This document shows positions 1 through 9,426 of a DNA stretch of 64,000 nucleotides, one piece after another. The stretch spans positions 9,429,001-9,493,000 of the forward strand of contig OY997596.1 in the NCBI GenBank assembly GCA_963921825.1, in the 5' to 3' direction. The notes below the pieces were generated by a model. It worked only from the letters and a program-made list of their open reading frames with translations, searched no databases and was not told the DNA's origin. The stretch is from Erodium maritimum. Its lineage: Eukaryota > Streptophyta > Magnoliopsida > Geraniales > Geraniaceae. A program made the position numbers and the translations under genes. Every line of letters begins with the position of its first letter. Position 1 is the stretch's first letter.

Positions 1-1060
1 GTGGGAGCACGTCACGATGGACTTCGTGAGTGGCTTACCGAGGTCGCCGAGAAGGCATCACGCAGTTTGGGTGGTGGTCAACCGACTGACCAAGTCGGCA
101 CACTTCTTGGCCATGAGGATGACGGATACAGTTGACACTTTGAACCGGTTGTATGTTCGGGAGATCATCCGTCTTCACGGGGTTCCGGTGTCGATTGTGT
201 CCGACATAGATCCGCGTTTCACCTCCAGATTTTGGGAGAGCCTACATAGAGAGTTTGGGACCGAGGTCTTGCTTAGCACAACGTATCCCCCACAGACCGA
301 CGGCCAGTCAGAGCGCACTATTCAGATACTAGAGGACATGCTACGAGCTTGTGTGCTGGACTTCCGAGGGTCATGGGAGGACCACTTACCATTAGCGGAG
401 TTTGTCTACAATAACAGCTTCCAGGCCAGTATTGGGATGGCACCGTTTGAGGCGTTGTATGGTAGGCCGTGCAGATCGCCCGTGTGTTGGGCAGAGGTGA
501 GAGACCAAAGTCTACTTGGTCCGGAGCTTGTTCAGGAGACGACCGAGAAGGTCGCACTGATTCGAGTTAGGTTGAGGACCGCGCAGAGTCGCCTGAAGAG
601 TTATGCAGATAGACGACGCAGGCCTCTTGAGTTTTCGGTTGGTGATCATGTGTTTCTGAGGGTGAGCTCGAAGAAGGGCCTATTGCGGTTCAACCGTGGC
701 GGAGGCAAGTTGGCCCCGCGGTTTATCGGACCTTTCGAGATATTGAGCAGAGTTGGAGTGGTTGCCTATTTCCTTGCATTGCCACCGCGGCTCGAGAACG
801 TGCATAACGTCTTCCATGTATCCTAGTTGCGGAAGTACACCGCGAATCCCTCCCACGTGATTGAGTGGACGGACATCCAGGTGGCTGAGGATGTTTCGTA
901 TGAGGAGCAGCCCGTCAGGATTCTGGATAGGCGAGAGAAGGCCTTACGTGGCAGGACTATCCCACTGGTACGTGTAAAGTGGAAGCACCACGGAGCAGAG
1001 TCGACTTGAGAGCACGAGGATTAGGTTCGTGCGAAGTACCCCAGCCTGTTCGACCCTTGA
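1..1060 (+). pseudogene. Ty3/gypsy (chromovirus) integrase C-terminal half plus chromodomain tail, broken by stops
   Basis: This is the tail of a retrotransposon polyprotein that is already open at base 1. It would insert element cDNA into the chromosome. Visible integrase landmarks are the MDFVSGLP block with the first catalytic Asp (about bases 17-30), VSDIDPRF with the second Asp (the family usually reads SDRDPRF), and the DGQSERT...LEDMLR block with the Glu. They are followed by a GPF/GPY-like module (KLAPRFIGPFEIL) and FHVS. In the same frame a chromodomain-like tail (PVRILDRREKALRGRTIPLVRVKWKHHG) follows. TAG at 824-826, TGA at 1007-1009 (a Trp position) and TAG at 1022-1024 break the frame, which otherwise ends at 1058-1060. 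The chromodomain and the purine tract that follows place it in the Tekay/Del-like chromoviruses. The copy is dead. Confidence 0.9.
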
Positions 1061-1095
1061 GGTACGTCTGTTTTAAATTTCGAGGACGAAATTCT

Positions 1096-1111
1096 TTTAA
1101 GGGGAGCAGAT
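1096..1111 (+). other. Polypurine tract of the Ty3 chromovirus
   Basis: The purine-rich run AAGGGGAGCAGA lies directly before the 3' LTR. It comes just after the TTTCGAGGACGAAATTC block typical of Tekay-like elements. It would prime plus-strand DNA synthesis. The same block recurs in reverse after 30018 and 37994. Confidence 0.75.
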
Positions 1112-3747
1112 TGTGAGAATTTCCCCCGGTCGAACCGGAGGTTTTCGGCGAGAGTTGACTTCTTACCGGAAAAGTCAACCGATGACTTGCGGAGTCATTC
1201 GTGACCTTTCCAGGGCCCAAAAAGCTTAGCCGTCGTTATGGTTGGAATAGTTGGGCCGTTTCCTTTCAATCGACTGTAATTTTGGAAAAGTCAACTTTCG
1301 GTCTTTTTCGGTCAAACCTTAGTCCTAAGCGAATTAATTAAACTTGTGCTGGATTTTCCTATGAGGAGGGGTGGTCCCCACATGGGCAAATGTCCAATGT
1401 GGCTTGGATGGGAAGAAACAAGCTAAGAATGACCATTATGCCCCCAAACTTAAACTTAAGAAGGCTTAGACAAAGGAGGAGAATTGGGTAATTACAAGGT
1501 GGTCTTTTAAGGGTTTTGGAGCAACAATTTCAGCACAATACACTAGTTGGCCGAATTTTAGAGAGAGAAGAAGAGAGAAGAAAAGCTTTGAAAGCTTGAG
1601 GAGGAAGAAAGGAAGAAAATGTTGGATTTTGGACTTAGTTTCTACTCAAACCTCATCAAAAACACTTGATTCTTCATCTCCTCTCTATTTCTAAGGTGAG
1701 CATCCCATCCTTTTTCATTTTTGATGAATTGGGTTCATGGGTTTTAAGAAATTGATGAACAAGAGTTGGGTTTTTGAGTTTTGTTGATGGGTGATGATTT
1801 TTTGGAGTGGAAAGGAGATTGGAGGATGTTTTTAATTTGATTTGTGGAAGTTTTGATGAAAACCCATGATGGGTATTGGATTATTGACGATTTTGGAGCT
1901 GTTTTGGAGGTTTGGGAAGGTCAAAAATGGAGTTTTGGAGTTATTTTCGTGAAAACCCGAGGCTGGAGGAAGAAGAAGAAGCTGAACAATGCCAGACCCA
2001 TACGGATCCGTGACGTGCACCGTGGCGGGAGATGTCACGGCTCCTTGAGGGAGACCGTGACGTCGCCAGTCACGGCTCCGTGAGGAGAACCGTGACGGCG
2101 TGGGCCACGGATCCGTGAGCAGATCCGTGGCGGGTCCCATCAAGGCTCCGTGACAAGAACCGTGGCAGACCTGTTTTGAATGTTTTGGGCCCTTTTTTAT
2201 TTTTTTCGAGTAATTGGGACGGTTATCCATAACCGGGTCCTTTTGGGGTTAATTGGGAGGTTTTACTCTTTGAGCCCTTGTGAATTACTCTTAGTTCGGG
2301 TGTTGTTTTGTGATCCATGACTTTGAACCCGAGCTCGGAGGAGAAGAAGACGTTTGGACTTCGTGACGAGACGGAGGGGAAGCTAGCCATGTCGTCAACA
2401 GCTAGGAGTTGAGAGTTGATCAATTTTGAGGTAAGGAACGTAGCGAATACCGGTTTAATTACGGAAAGTTACTAGTGTGCTTTTAGAATAATAATAATAT
2501 CCGGAAAGGTCCTAGTTCGCATATAGGATGTGATTCACTAGAATAACCGCTTTCAATTACATTAATAACTGGACGAGTCTTAGTTTGCATGTAGGATGTG
2601 ATTCACTAGAATAATCGCTTTGATTTCTTGGGAAATTGTCGTGCTGGTAGAATGGCCATGTCGAGCCTTAGGGTTGCGTGTTGATTGAGATGCATGATTG
2701 CTTGTTGTAGCAGTTGATTAGTTTGAGAGTCATAATTAAGATATATTTCGGTGTAGCATGTTGTGGCTATGTGTGGGAAAGTATGTCATGTTTGATGTGA
2801 TGTGAATCTTTGGTTGTGATATGATCGGGTGAGTGATAGACCGATTTGTGTGTTATGGTGTTTTGGCTCGGTTAGTATACCGTGGTCGAGTTATGGCATT
2901 GTGATGCGTGTTATCCTCTTGATGTGTGTTCCAAGAGGAGGTGTGTCCGGTATGATACCTACATTGAGAGAGTATGCCGGTGTAGAGTATCGAGGACGAG
3001 GACGGTTTAACCTTTGCCCCGATGCTATGTGGTCCGGGAAGGCGTATGACCGAGGTATGTGCCGGTCCGTTATGCGTGAGGCTCCGATTCTACGTGACGG
3101 GAAGACATCTGACTGATTGTATTGCCGGTCAGGTATGTTACCCCGAGTCTACGTGACGGGAAGATGTTGGGACCGATGCTTCGTGTTCCGGTACGATATA
3201 ATGGGACGGGCTGTGATAGCCCGTGATGTTGGGAACGGTTGTACTAAGTTATGTGTTGTTCTGCTGTGTGTGATGTGCGTGTTGATTGGCCATGTGCGTT
3301 CTTTATTTGTGATTATGGTCTTACGAGAGTGATTGGTGGTTAGTACTTGTCCCGTAGGCGTTGTTGATATCTATGTTTTGCTAGGATGCCCTAATTGGAC
3401 GGTTACTCGTGGTATTGAACTGGTGTTCATAACCTTAACTACATTTCCTACTGAGCGAAAGCTCACACCTTACCTTGTTGTTTTTCAGGTGTTGAGCGGG
3501 ATCTATGCTAGAGGTATTCTCGGCGCTTAGGAGCCATCGAGTGTCTTGTTTAGGGTCTAGTGGCGTATAGTTTATTTTTTTCTGAACCCTCTTACTTCTT
3601 GTTTTTACCGAGCTGTTGACTCGTGTTATTACTTGGAGCTTTAAAACTGTTATTTGAGACTCATTTTGGTAGTAAATCATTTTATTTATTATTTACTGTT
3701 TTAGTTCACGTCTCGAGTCCAGTCAAAACCGGATTTGGGGCGTGACA
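1112..3747 (+). repeat. 3' LTR of Ty3 chromovirus (Tekay-like), 2.6 kb
   Basis: The repeat starts TGTGAGAATTTCCCCC directly after the polypurine tract and ends ...GGATTTGGGGCGTGACA, where sequence switches abruptly into copia RNase H. The ends match the LTRs at 26978-30018 and 35027-37994 (other strand): the same GTCAACCGATGACT block near the start and CCGGATTTGGGGCGTGACA at the end. ORFs inside it have no recognisable similarity and are taken as non-coding. The 5' partner lies left of the window. The right copy of a 5-bp target duplication would be AAGCG (3748-3752). Confidence 0.85.
2001..2170. repeat. GC-rich island of short palindromic repeats inside the LTR
   Basis: Variants of CACGG-N-TCCGTGA and ACCGTGACG recur about eight times in roughly 170 bases, giving many small inverted repeats in an otherwise AT-rich LTR. 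The related LTRs carry an analogous island built on ACACGGACCG at 28860-29100 and 36870-37100. Confidence 0.7.
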
Positions 3748-4202
3748 AAGCGCGGTCACAAACTGGGTATGTCTTTACATATGGTGACACCGCTATATCT
3801 TGGCGCTCAACAAAATAGACACTTACATCCACTTCTTTAAATCGTGCTGAATTGATAGCTCTTCATGAAGCAAGTCGTGAATGTATATGGTTAAGGTCCT
3901 TGATCCATCATATCCGAGAATCATGCGATCTTTCAATAAATAAAGGAAGTCCAACTGTCCTATGCGAAGATAACACAGCTTGTATAGCTCAGATCAAAGG
4001 AGGCTACATCAAAGGAGATAGAGCGAAACACATTTCTCCTAAGTTCTTCTTTACTCATGAAGTTCAGAAAAGGGGAGATATCGATGTTTGTCAAATTCGT
4101 TCCTGTGACAATCTTGCAGATTTGTTCACTAAAGCACTTCCTACAGTTTCCTTTAAAAAGTTGGTCTACAAGATCGGCATGAGAAAACTCCGTGATTTAT
4201 GA
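3748..4202 (+). pseudogene. Ty1/copia RNase H, C-terminal end of the polyprotein
   Basis: This is the end of a copia polyprotein. The frame reads SQTGYVFTYGDTAISWRSTK, a TAG at 3816-3818, then TLTSTSLNRAELIALHEASRECIWLRS, the FCEDNTACI-type block (VLCEDNTACIAQ), KHISPKFFFTHE, and NLADLFTKALP before the stop at 4200-4202. These are the RNase H landmarks of the plant copia lineage ending in ...FKKLVYKIGMRKLRDL. The 5' side is cut by the inserted Ty3 LTR. One in-frame stop shows decay. Confidence 0.93.
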
Positions 4203-4410
4203 GGAGATGTTGTAATCAGGGGGAGAAGTACGTGTTACTCTTTTTCCCTTGATTTAGGTTTTATCCCAATGAGTTTTCCTAACAAGGTTTTTAATGAGGT
4301 AACTAATATACGTATTGTACAAATTATGTACTCTTTTTCCTTCTAGGATTTTTCTCATTGAATTTTTTCGAAATGTTTTAACGAGGCATAATAATATTTG
4401 TACATGTCAT

Positions 4411-4689
4411 CCAAAGAGGGAGTGTTATGAATATTTTATTGGATGACCACTTTATTACATTGAAGATTCTAGATGGGAGTTACAAGACTTTTGTATTTTG
4501 AATTCCCTTATTTATGTATAGATTAATGTAGGTCATTAAGATTATGTCTTCATATGAGCCTATAAATAGAGGGTATTGTAAAGGAAGAAATGCGATCAAT
4601 AATATTCTATTTCTACTCTCTCCATATTCTCTTGTTTTCTCTTGATATTGTTCTTCCATTGTCAACGTATTGTTCTTATTTTCATAACA
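4411..4689 (+). repeat. Ty1/copia 3' LTR (267 bp) with polypurine tract
   Basis: The purine run CCAAAGAGGGAG (4411-4422) is followed by an LTR that begins TGTTATGA (4423) and ends TCATAACA (4689). These ends are perfect 8-bp inverted repeats, so both boundaries are well fixed. A TATA box (TATAAATAGA, 4561-4570) lies mid-LTR, as expected for the U3 promoter. It follows the RNase H frame by about 220 bases, a normal 3' UTR. Confidence 0.88.
4561..4570 (+). promoter_or_regulatory. TATA box of the copia LTR
   Basis: TATAAATAGA lies about 140 bp into the LTR. It is followed by a pyrimidine-rich stretch with TCTCTCC repeats typical of the R/U5 start. Confidence 0.6.
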
Positions 4690-5375
4690 ATGAAGATTTT
4701 TTTAAACGAATACTTACCCTTAATTATAATATTTTAACATCCTCCAACTTTCTATCTACTTTTTGAAGATGTCAAAATTGCCCTTAACTTTAATCCAAAT
4801 TTACACATATACCCTCAAACCTTAAAATCCGTTTCCTTAATAAAATCAACCATAAATTAATTAATTCTTTATCAAATATTGGTTAACATTCTTTAATTTA
4901 ATGTTCTAAAAAATATAATATGTATTAACTACTCTTTAAATAATATTGTAAAATACCTTTACATATTAGAAGACTGAAATTGTTCCGTCTAGGATTCTCT
5001 CTCAATTTTAAGACTTCCCAATTCCCTCAAGCCATTCGGCCTCCGCCGAATGCTCCTTGAGCCACTTCTCCTTTCCGATCGGCTAGTCACCATGGATGTT
5101 AGAGTACTCGGATCACCAACATCTTCCCTGACGTCTCGCCTCCCAGTCCGACGCAAACCATATCACGATCAGCCTACTAGGGATCCTGGATCATCTCAAG
5201 GGATGAATCCGACGATCTCTCCACTAAACAGTGTTTCCTGCATCATGAAATGTTGTATCCCTACCCAGCCACACATCTTGCTAAATCTCCCCATAAGACC
5301 CAAAAAAAATTCTCACCTGTTCCTTTGAGGTATCAAAAGGTAAGTTGCAAAATAAAAACTTGATTAGAGATTACT
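4690..5375. other. AT-rich spacer, no recognised gene
   Basis: Low-complexity AT-rich DNA to about 4975, then mixed composition. A 92-codon frame at 5050-5328 (+) has no motif I recognise and no supporting context. I see nothing else. Confidence 0.5.
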
Positions 5376-5390
5376 TCCTTACTGGATATT

Positions 5391-6429
5391 TTTTTAATCA
5401 GCAAAAAAACGATTTTATTGAATAAGCCCAAAGGCTTGAGGGGGGATACTGGACAAGGCCCAAAGGCCAAACACGAGAAAAAAAAGGCCCAAGAGACCTA
5501 GGGGATAGCTAACGTCCAACGCTTGGGAACTCTCGCCAACGCCTCGGGACTCCACGCGAACAGAAGCCCACGCGCAAAGAAACGCAGGGAGGAGAAGAGG
5601 ACATCGGTCGCCGGCATCGAGCAACACGAAATCGATGACGGAGAAGGACGGTCAAACCAAACCAAAGTCACAACATCCAACATCCACAGGTCAGGAGAGG
5701 CCATCAAAACAGCCAAGAAGCTCGACGGGGCCAACACCCTTGAGAAACGACGAGCCCCCGCCGACCACCACAACAGTGATGGAAGGGGCAGAGAGGAAAA
5801 CCTGAAGAGACTGGGAAGATCGGCTCGAGTCTGGTCGATGAAAGCGAGGAGCAGAGGAGGCACGAAGGAGCGGGAGAAAACGCAGGACGGCGGAGCAAGG
5901 GGCTATCAGAGCGCTGACCGACAACAAAAGACTCAGACAACCGGGGGGTCAACACCCAAGGAACCCGGCGAGAAGGAGACCAAGCCAGCGGACGACGACC
6001 CACAAAACAATGTACAAAGACGCCGGAGCAGCGACCGAAACCAGGAAAAACCCTAGATCTGACCACGCGTCGAAGATCGGAAGGGGAGGAGGAGGAGCCG
6101 AGGCTTCAGCGAAACTCCGAGAAGGATGGCCAACGTCAGCGAGAGGAGCCTGACCTCAAGCACAGATCTGAGAAGAGAAGCAGAGGCAAAGGGCGAGCCT
6201 GAAGAAGAAACACCAAAGGGCGAGGCCGATGAAAGGAAGAGCGAGGAGGTGGCGGCCAAGGAAAGGGGGGCTTCGGGAAGAAGAGGAAGGGAGGAAGGCA
6301 AGGGGGCCAACGACTCTCATGGGTCGAGGTGGACCACAAGAGCCGCCGGAAGCAGCGGAGCTAGGAGGGAGCTTATAGGCGAGAGCACAATGGGAAAATA
6401 TGACAGATAGAAAGCTATTTTGTTAACCC
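5391..6429 (-). mobile_element. GC-rich non-LTR retroposon with 15-bp target-site duplication
   Basis: The insertion is flanked by TCCTTACTGGATATT at 5376-5390 and 6430-6444, a perfect 15-bp TSD. Read on the minus strand it ends CAATAAAATCG...CTGATTAAAAAAA, a LINE-like 3' end with A tail. The body is GC-rich and open in several frames on both strands, which I attribute to composition. I see no endonuclease, reverse transcriptase or zinc knuckle. It may be a short LINE derivative that joins a GC-rich 5' region directly to a LINE 3' end. A similar GC-rich body runs off the right edge of the window. Confidence 0.75.
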
Positions 6430-6444
6430 TCCTTACTGGATATT

Positions 6445-7440
6445 GAGCTTGCTCTATTCGACTTGCTCCCCACCAGAGTTTTGGAATCACGTCTTGGAAA
6501 AGGCACTATTGTTACTAGCGGTGTGTCCTTCATGTCGTTACTACAAAGAAGGTCTCCGGGACCTGTCCTAGCTAGAGAGACGTCCCAAACACCGACTGTC
6601 GGGTTGGAATCCCTGAAACATACGACAACAACATCATTTCCCTCCTTCTTTGTGACCCTACCTGACTAAGACTTTACCCTAGCTACATTACACGAATGAG
6701 GCGGATGACCACTCACCATAGCCTTCGTCTTAGTCTTTTCTGTATAGGGAACACGCTTCTTAACACCCTTGATTGCGTCCTTATCACATGATCGTAATGC
6801 TATTTTACAGTAATAGTCATAACAGGAAAGTAATACAGAACAATGGAGGAGAAGGAGAGCCGAGTAGGGTCTTTCTTCCTCATCCCCATTGGCAGCTTAT
6901 CAAGTACTAGTTTCTCAACTCAGGAACAGGTTGTTCCAATGTTGTTAATGAAAAAACGGAAAAATGGACAACTCTGGATGATCAGAAAGAGACGGTCCCA
7001 CATTCAGACTAACCAAGTTCTGGCTCTCTTGACCTCAAATCGGTGTCCAATCCTGTCTATAAGATGAAAGTCGTTCCCCTCCAACTCTATCCTTCTCTTT
7101 CTGTGATCGGGTCAACCTTTACCAACAAACTTTCATCTACTCATGTCGCATACATCTAATAAAATACCCCCACTTTTGCTCAAAAATATTATTGACATGT
7201 TGAGTTGTTCCATACCAACTTAAATATTGGCTAGTTGAGGTGCGGACTAAAAATTAGCCGACAATTCACTCTTTCCATGGATACTCCTATATTTTATGGG
7301 CAAAGCTATTAATAATATTTTCCCCGTGATACAGCCTTTGATATTAAATCGACTCCACGTAAGAGCCTACCAAATAACTTGTTTGTTTGTGTGCAATCCC
7401 CGATTTATTTTAACTTTCTCTTGTGTTTAACTTGTCGTTT
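6445..7440. other. Intergenic DNA 5' of the first P450
   Basis: Short frames only (6463-6669, 6843-7067), none recognised. From about 7213 the sequence becomes homologous, inverted, to DNA upstream of the second P450. Confidence 0.5.
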
Positions 7441-7603
7441 TCAATTGGCTCCAGGCATGTGATTAGGCCACGAGATGCAATTAGTCTAACAAGTATATAG
7501 TTGTTTTTTATACATAAAATAAACTTAGGCCCCCCAATCACAGCCTCTTGACTAACACTTCATATACTCTACACACTTGGAGCAACTACAAGCAAAAAAA
7601 AAA
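7441..7603 (+). promoter_or_regulatory. Promoter-proximal region and 5' UTR of P450 copy 1
   Basis: The stretch with AATTGGCTCCAGGCATG, CACGAGATGC and AACAAGTATATAGTTG is also present, inverted, upstream of the second P450 (14640-14800). Shared blocks this close to both start codons suggest conserved promoter sequence. Candidate TATA elements are around 7510-7526 (TTATACATAAAATAAAC). The transcription start is not determined. Confidence 0.45.
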
Positions 7604-9205
7604 ATGGAAACAATGGCCATAACCAGTCTCTTGGTACTTGCTCTCTTCTTTTTTTCCATCGCTTTCCTAAGGAGGAAGAAACACAAAACACCACCTACGG
7701 CTCCGGGTGCATGGCCCATCGTCGGACATCTCCACCTCTTTGCGGGTGGCTCAAAGCTTCCTCACCGAACACTCGGAGAACTAGCCGATAAGTGCGGGCC
7801 CATTTTCACCATCCGGCTGGGGATGCAACGAGCCGTGGTAGTGAGTCGTGCAGAGACGATCCAGGAGTGCTTCACAACCCATGATGCGACGTTTAGCTCG
7901 CGTCCCGAATTCGCAGCTGCTAAATACCTTGCCTACAACTACGCCCTCTTCGGTTTGTCCCCTTATGGCTCCTATTGGCGTGAAATGCGCAAGATTGCCA
8001 TCTTGGAGATCCTCTCCAACCGGCGGATCGAGCTGCTCAAGCACGTGCGTGTCTCGGAAGTGGAGACCTCTATCAAAGATCTCTACAAGCGTTGGCACGA
8101 GAAAAAACATGAAACATGTGTTTTGGTGGAGCTTAAGGACTGGCTTTACAACCTGACACTCAATATCATTCTCAGAACGGTTGCTGGAAAGCGCTATGGG
8201 GGAAGTGATGAAAATGAGAAGAGCGAGTGGCAAAAAGCGATGAGGGAGTTCTTCGAGTTCTTGGGAATGTCAGTGGTTTCCGACGCTTTCCCTTTCTTGG
8301 AGTGGCTTGATATTGGTGGACACATCAAGAAGATGAAGACAACGGCTAAAAAGGTAGACTCTGTTCTAGGTAAATGGTTAGAGGAGCATCGCCGGAACAA
8401 TGTTTCTCCTGATCAGCATGATTTCATGGATGTGCTGATCTCAGTTATTCATGCGGAAGGCCTTGCCGGTTACGATGCTGATACTGTAATCAAATCGACA
8501 TGCTTAGTAAGTAATTTTTTAGATTTTACATAATTTATAGTTTGATTATCAATGAATGGATTATAAGAAAACTCTTGCAAATTCCAGCAAATGGTTGGGG
8601 CGGCTACTGACGGTAGTACTGTCACCATGGTATGGGCAATATCACTGTTGTTGAACAATCGTCATGTGTTGGAGACGGCTCAAGAAGAGTTGCACACAGT
8701 TATCGGTAGCGGGAGATTGCCAAGAGAATCGGACATCAGTAACTTAGTTTATTTGCAAGCCATTGTGAATGAGACTCTGAGATTGTACCCTCCTGCACCA
8801 CTCTCAGCTCCACGGGAATCTATGGAGGATTGCATCGTAAGTGGATATCACATTCCCAAAGGCACTCGTTTGATACCCAATTTATGGAAGATTCAAACCG
8901 ACCCTCAAGTATGGACCGATCCGTTCACATTTAAGCCAGAAAGGTTCTTAACCATAGATAAGGATATTGATGTAAAGGGGCAACACTTTAAACTACTTCC
9001 ATTCGGGGGCGGAAGGAGAGGATGTCCTGGAGCAAGTTTTGGACTGCGGGTGGTGCATTTGGTTTTGGCTTCCTTTTTACATGGATTTGATGTCTCCACT
9101 CTGGAGAACGCAAAAGTGGATATGACTGAAAGTTTTGGGATCAGTAACATGAAAGCAACTCCACTTGAAGTTGTTATAAAACCACGAATTAATATCTCAT
9201 ATTAA
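7604..9205 (+). CDS. Cytochrome P450, CYP82 family-like (copy 1)
   Basis: This is a membrane-bound haem monooxygenase, expected on the ER with cytochrome P450 reductase as electron donor. CYP82 enzymes act in specialised metabolism (terpenoids, alkaloids, flavonoids, coumarins), but the substrate here cannot be told. Two exons, 7604-8506 and 8588-9205, flank an 81-bp phase-0 GT-AG intron at the position usual for this family. The product is 506 aa. I chose ATG 7604 because it begins an N-terminal anchor (about residues 4-23) followed by RRKKHKTPP and PGAWPIVGHL. Also visible are ETLR (Glu363-Arg366), FKPERF and the haem loop FGGGRRGCPG (Cys447). The I-helix reads GAATDGST (305-312), so the usual catalytic Thr is Gly. 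No frame damage is seen. It converges on the second copy. CYP82 is from memory of family motifs; the subfamily is open. Confidence 0.93.
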
Positions 9206-9310
9206 TGTTAGTGTTTTTGTTTGTGATTTGTTGTTAGGATTTAGTTGCAAATCTTATCATCTTTTTCTTCGAAGTGCTCTGTAAGATAAGTATGTGGTTT
9301 TTCATTCTCT

Positions 9311-9316
9311 AATAAA
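9311..9316 (+). terminator. Polyadenylation signal of P450 copy 1
   Basis: AATAAA lies about 105 bp after the stop. It sits in a block (CTAATAAACTTTGAGGAGG) that recurs, inverted, 3' of the second P450. Confidence 0.55.
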
Positions 9317-9426
9317 CTTTGAGGAGGAAGTATTCTATTTTCTGATATGAATTAATTTGAAGTTCTTTTGGGAAAAATGTTTTTATCTTTTCTGCTCTCC
9401 TTTCGAGTTTGGCCATCAGCTTAGTT

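Noticed and set aside
2829..3530. Three consecutive short frames on the plus strand that could look like exons
   Set aside because: They lie fully inside a 2.6-kb chromoviral LTR, lack motifs and are separated by stops without splice signals I would trust.
5523..6056. 177-codon charged frame on the plus strand, with long frames also on the minus strand
   Set aside because: Open in several frames on both strands because the retroposon is GC-rich. No domain is recognised, and the whole region is bounded by a retroposon TSD.
7577..7603. Upstream TTG-initiated extension of P450 copy 1 (nine codons), and the like at 14629 for copy 2
   Set aside because: Plant genes start at ATG. The ATG codons at 7604 and 14599 begin the hydrophobic anchor and are conserved in both copies.
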